Of a stretch of 6,575 bases of DNA, positions 6,104-6,575 are shown piece after piece (within the stretch, counting starts at the first letter, position 1; each line of letters begins with the position of its first letter). Source of the stretch: Acidobacteriota bacterium (GTDB taxonomy: Bacteria > Acidobacteriota > UBA6911); assembly GCA_031254095.1 (NCBI GenBank), contig JAIRVC010000003.1, forward strand, positions 1-6,575. The letters are read 5' to 3'. A program made the position numbers and the translations under genes. The notes beneath the pieces are model-generated. The model made no database searches. It was given only the letters and a program-made list of their open reading frames with translations, and had not been told where the DNA came from.

Positions 6104-6575
6104 TTACGCGCTTGCCTTGCGGCCTATGCTCAAATCAGCAATCAGGTTGGCTTTTTCAATATCCGCGACGGCGACAACAATCTGCTTATCCGGCGCGGAT
6201 TCAAATGTCACCCGGCCTTCGGCTACGTCAACAATTCTGCCTTTAAAATTTCTCTGCCCCTCAATGGGAATGCGCGTCCGCGCCCGCGCGTTTTCTCCAA
6301 GGAACCTCTTAAAATCCTCTTCCTTAACCAGCGGACGATTTACGCCCGGCGACGATACTTCCAGGACATAGGCAAAAGAAACAAAATCTTCCACGTCCAT
6401 TGCCGTTGAAAAACGCCTGCTGAACCGTTCGCAATCTTCCAGCGATATTCCATTGGGCCGATCAATGTAAACCCGAACAATTGCGCGCCCGCCTTCGTTC
6501 CTAAGTTCAACGAGAACAACTTCCATGTTCATGGAAGAGGCTGTATTTTCAGCCAGTTCCTTAATCCGAATTTTC
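6104..6575 (-). CDS. rimP: Ribosome maturation factor RimP (5' end outside the window)
   Basis: RimP binds the free 30S subunit and helps assembly of its head and central parts, including S12 incorporation. The frame is open to the right edge, giving 156 visible residues: KIRIKELAENTASSMNMEVV comes before the first in-frame ATG at 6532, and this stretch matches the family's N-terminal helix, so 6532 is internal and the true start lies beyond 6575. The N-terminal alpha-beta domain shows VELRNEGG, VRVYIDRPNGISLEDCERFSR and the hallmark YVLEVSSPGVNRPL. The C-terminal SH3-like domain follows (RTRIPIEGQRNFKGRIVDV to IEKANLIADL). It ends at TAA 6106-6104, 25 bases before nusA, the usual rimP-nusA pairing at the head of this operon. 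Only a few N-terminal residues are probably missing. Confidence 0.95.
   Translation of the reverse strand, partial: KIRIKELAENTASSMNMEVVLVELRNEGGRAIVRVYIDRPNGISLEDCERFSRRFSTAMDVEDFVSFAYVLEVSSPGVNRPLVKEEDFKRFLGENARARTRIPIEGQRNFKGRIVDVAEGRVTFESAPDKQIVVAVADIEKANLIADLSIGRKASA

Overview
All genes in this window lie on the minus strand, so the window reads right to left. Most of it is one conserved bacterial operon for translation and transcription factors: rimP (5' end cut by the window edge), nusA, infB, rbfA and truB. A small toxin-antitoxin locus follows: an intact MazE-like ribbon-helix-helix antitoxin gene overlapping the 5' end of a visibly broken mazF toxin gene, which continues off the left edge.

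The host is a bacterium. IF2 has its G-domain and C-terminal domains, NusA has the NTD-S1-KH1-KH2 layout, and the gene order is the standard bacterial one. The phylum cannot be fixed from the sequence alone. The TruB and IF2 sequences, the moderate GC content and this antitoxin type look to me most like Acidobacteriota, with delta-proteobacterial lineages or Nitrospirota as alternatives; this is an impression from memory, held at low confidence.

Region by region: 6575-6104 rimP (30S maturation); 6078-4651 nusA (transcription elongation, pausing and antitermination); 4650-4509 a 142-base spacer with a good sigma70-type promoter and a palindrome; 4508-1860 infB (IF2); 1859-1774 a spacer with a 17-bp perfect hairpin built partly from degenerate 7-base repeats; 1773-1414 rbfA (cold-shock 30S maturation); 1394-465 truB (tRNA Psi55 synthase); 464-376 a spacer with possible control sites for the antitoxin; 375-145 the antitoxin; 158-1 the mazF remnant.

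The operon genes work together: RimP and RbfA mature the 30S subunit, IF2 uses it for initiation, TruB modifies tRNAs, and NusA couples transcription to these processes. I see no new multi-gene system. The points of interest are the decayed toxin beside an intact antitoxin, the heptamer hairpin just before an rbfA start that has no Shine-Dalgarno sequence, and the internal promoter for infB.
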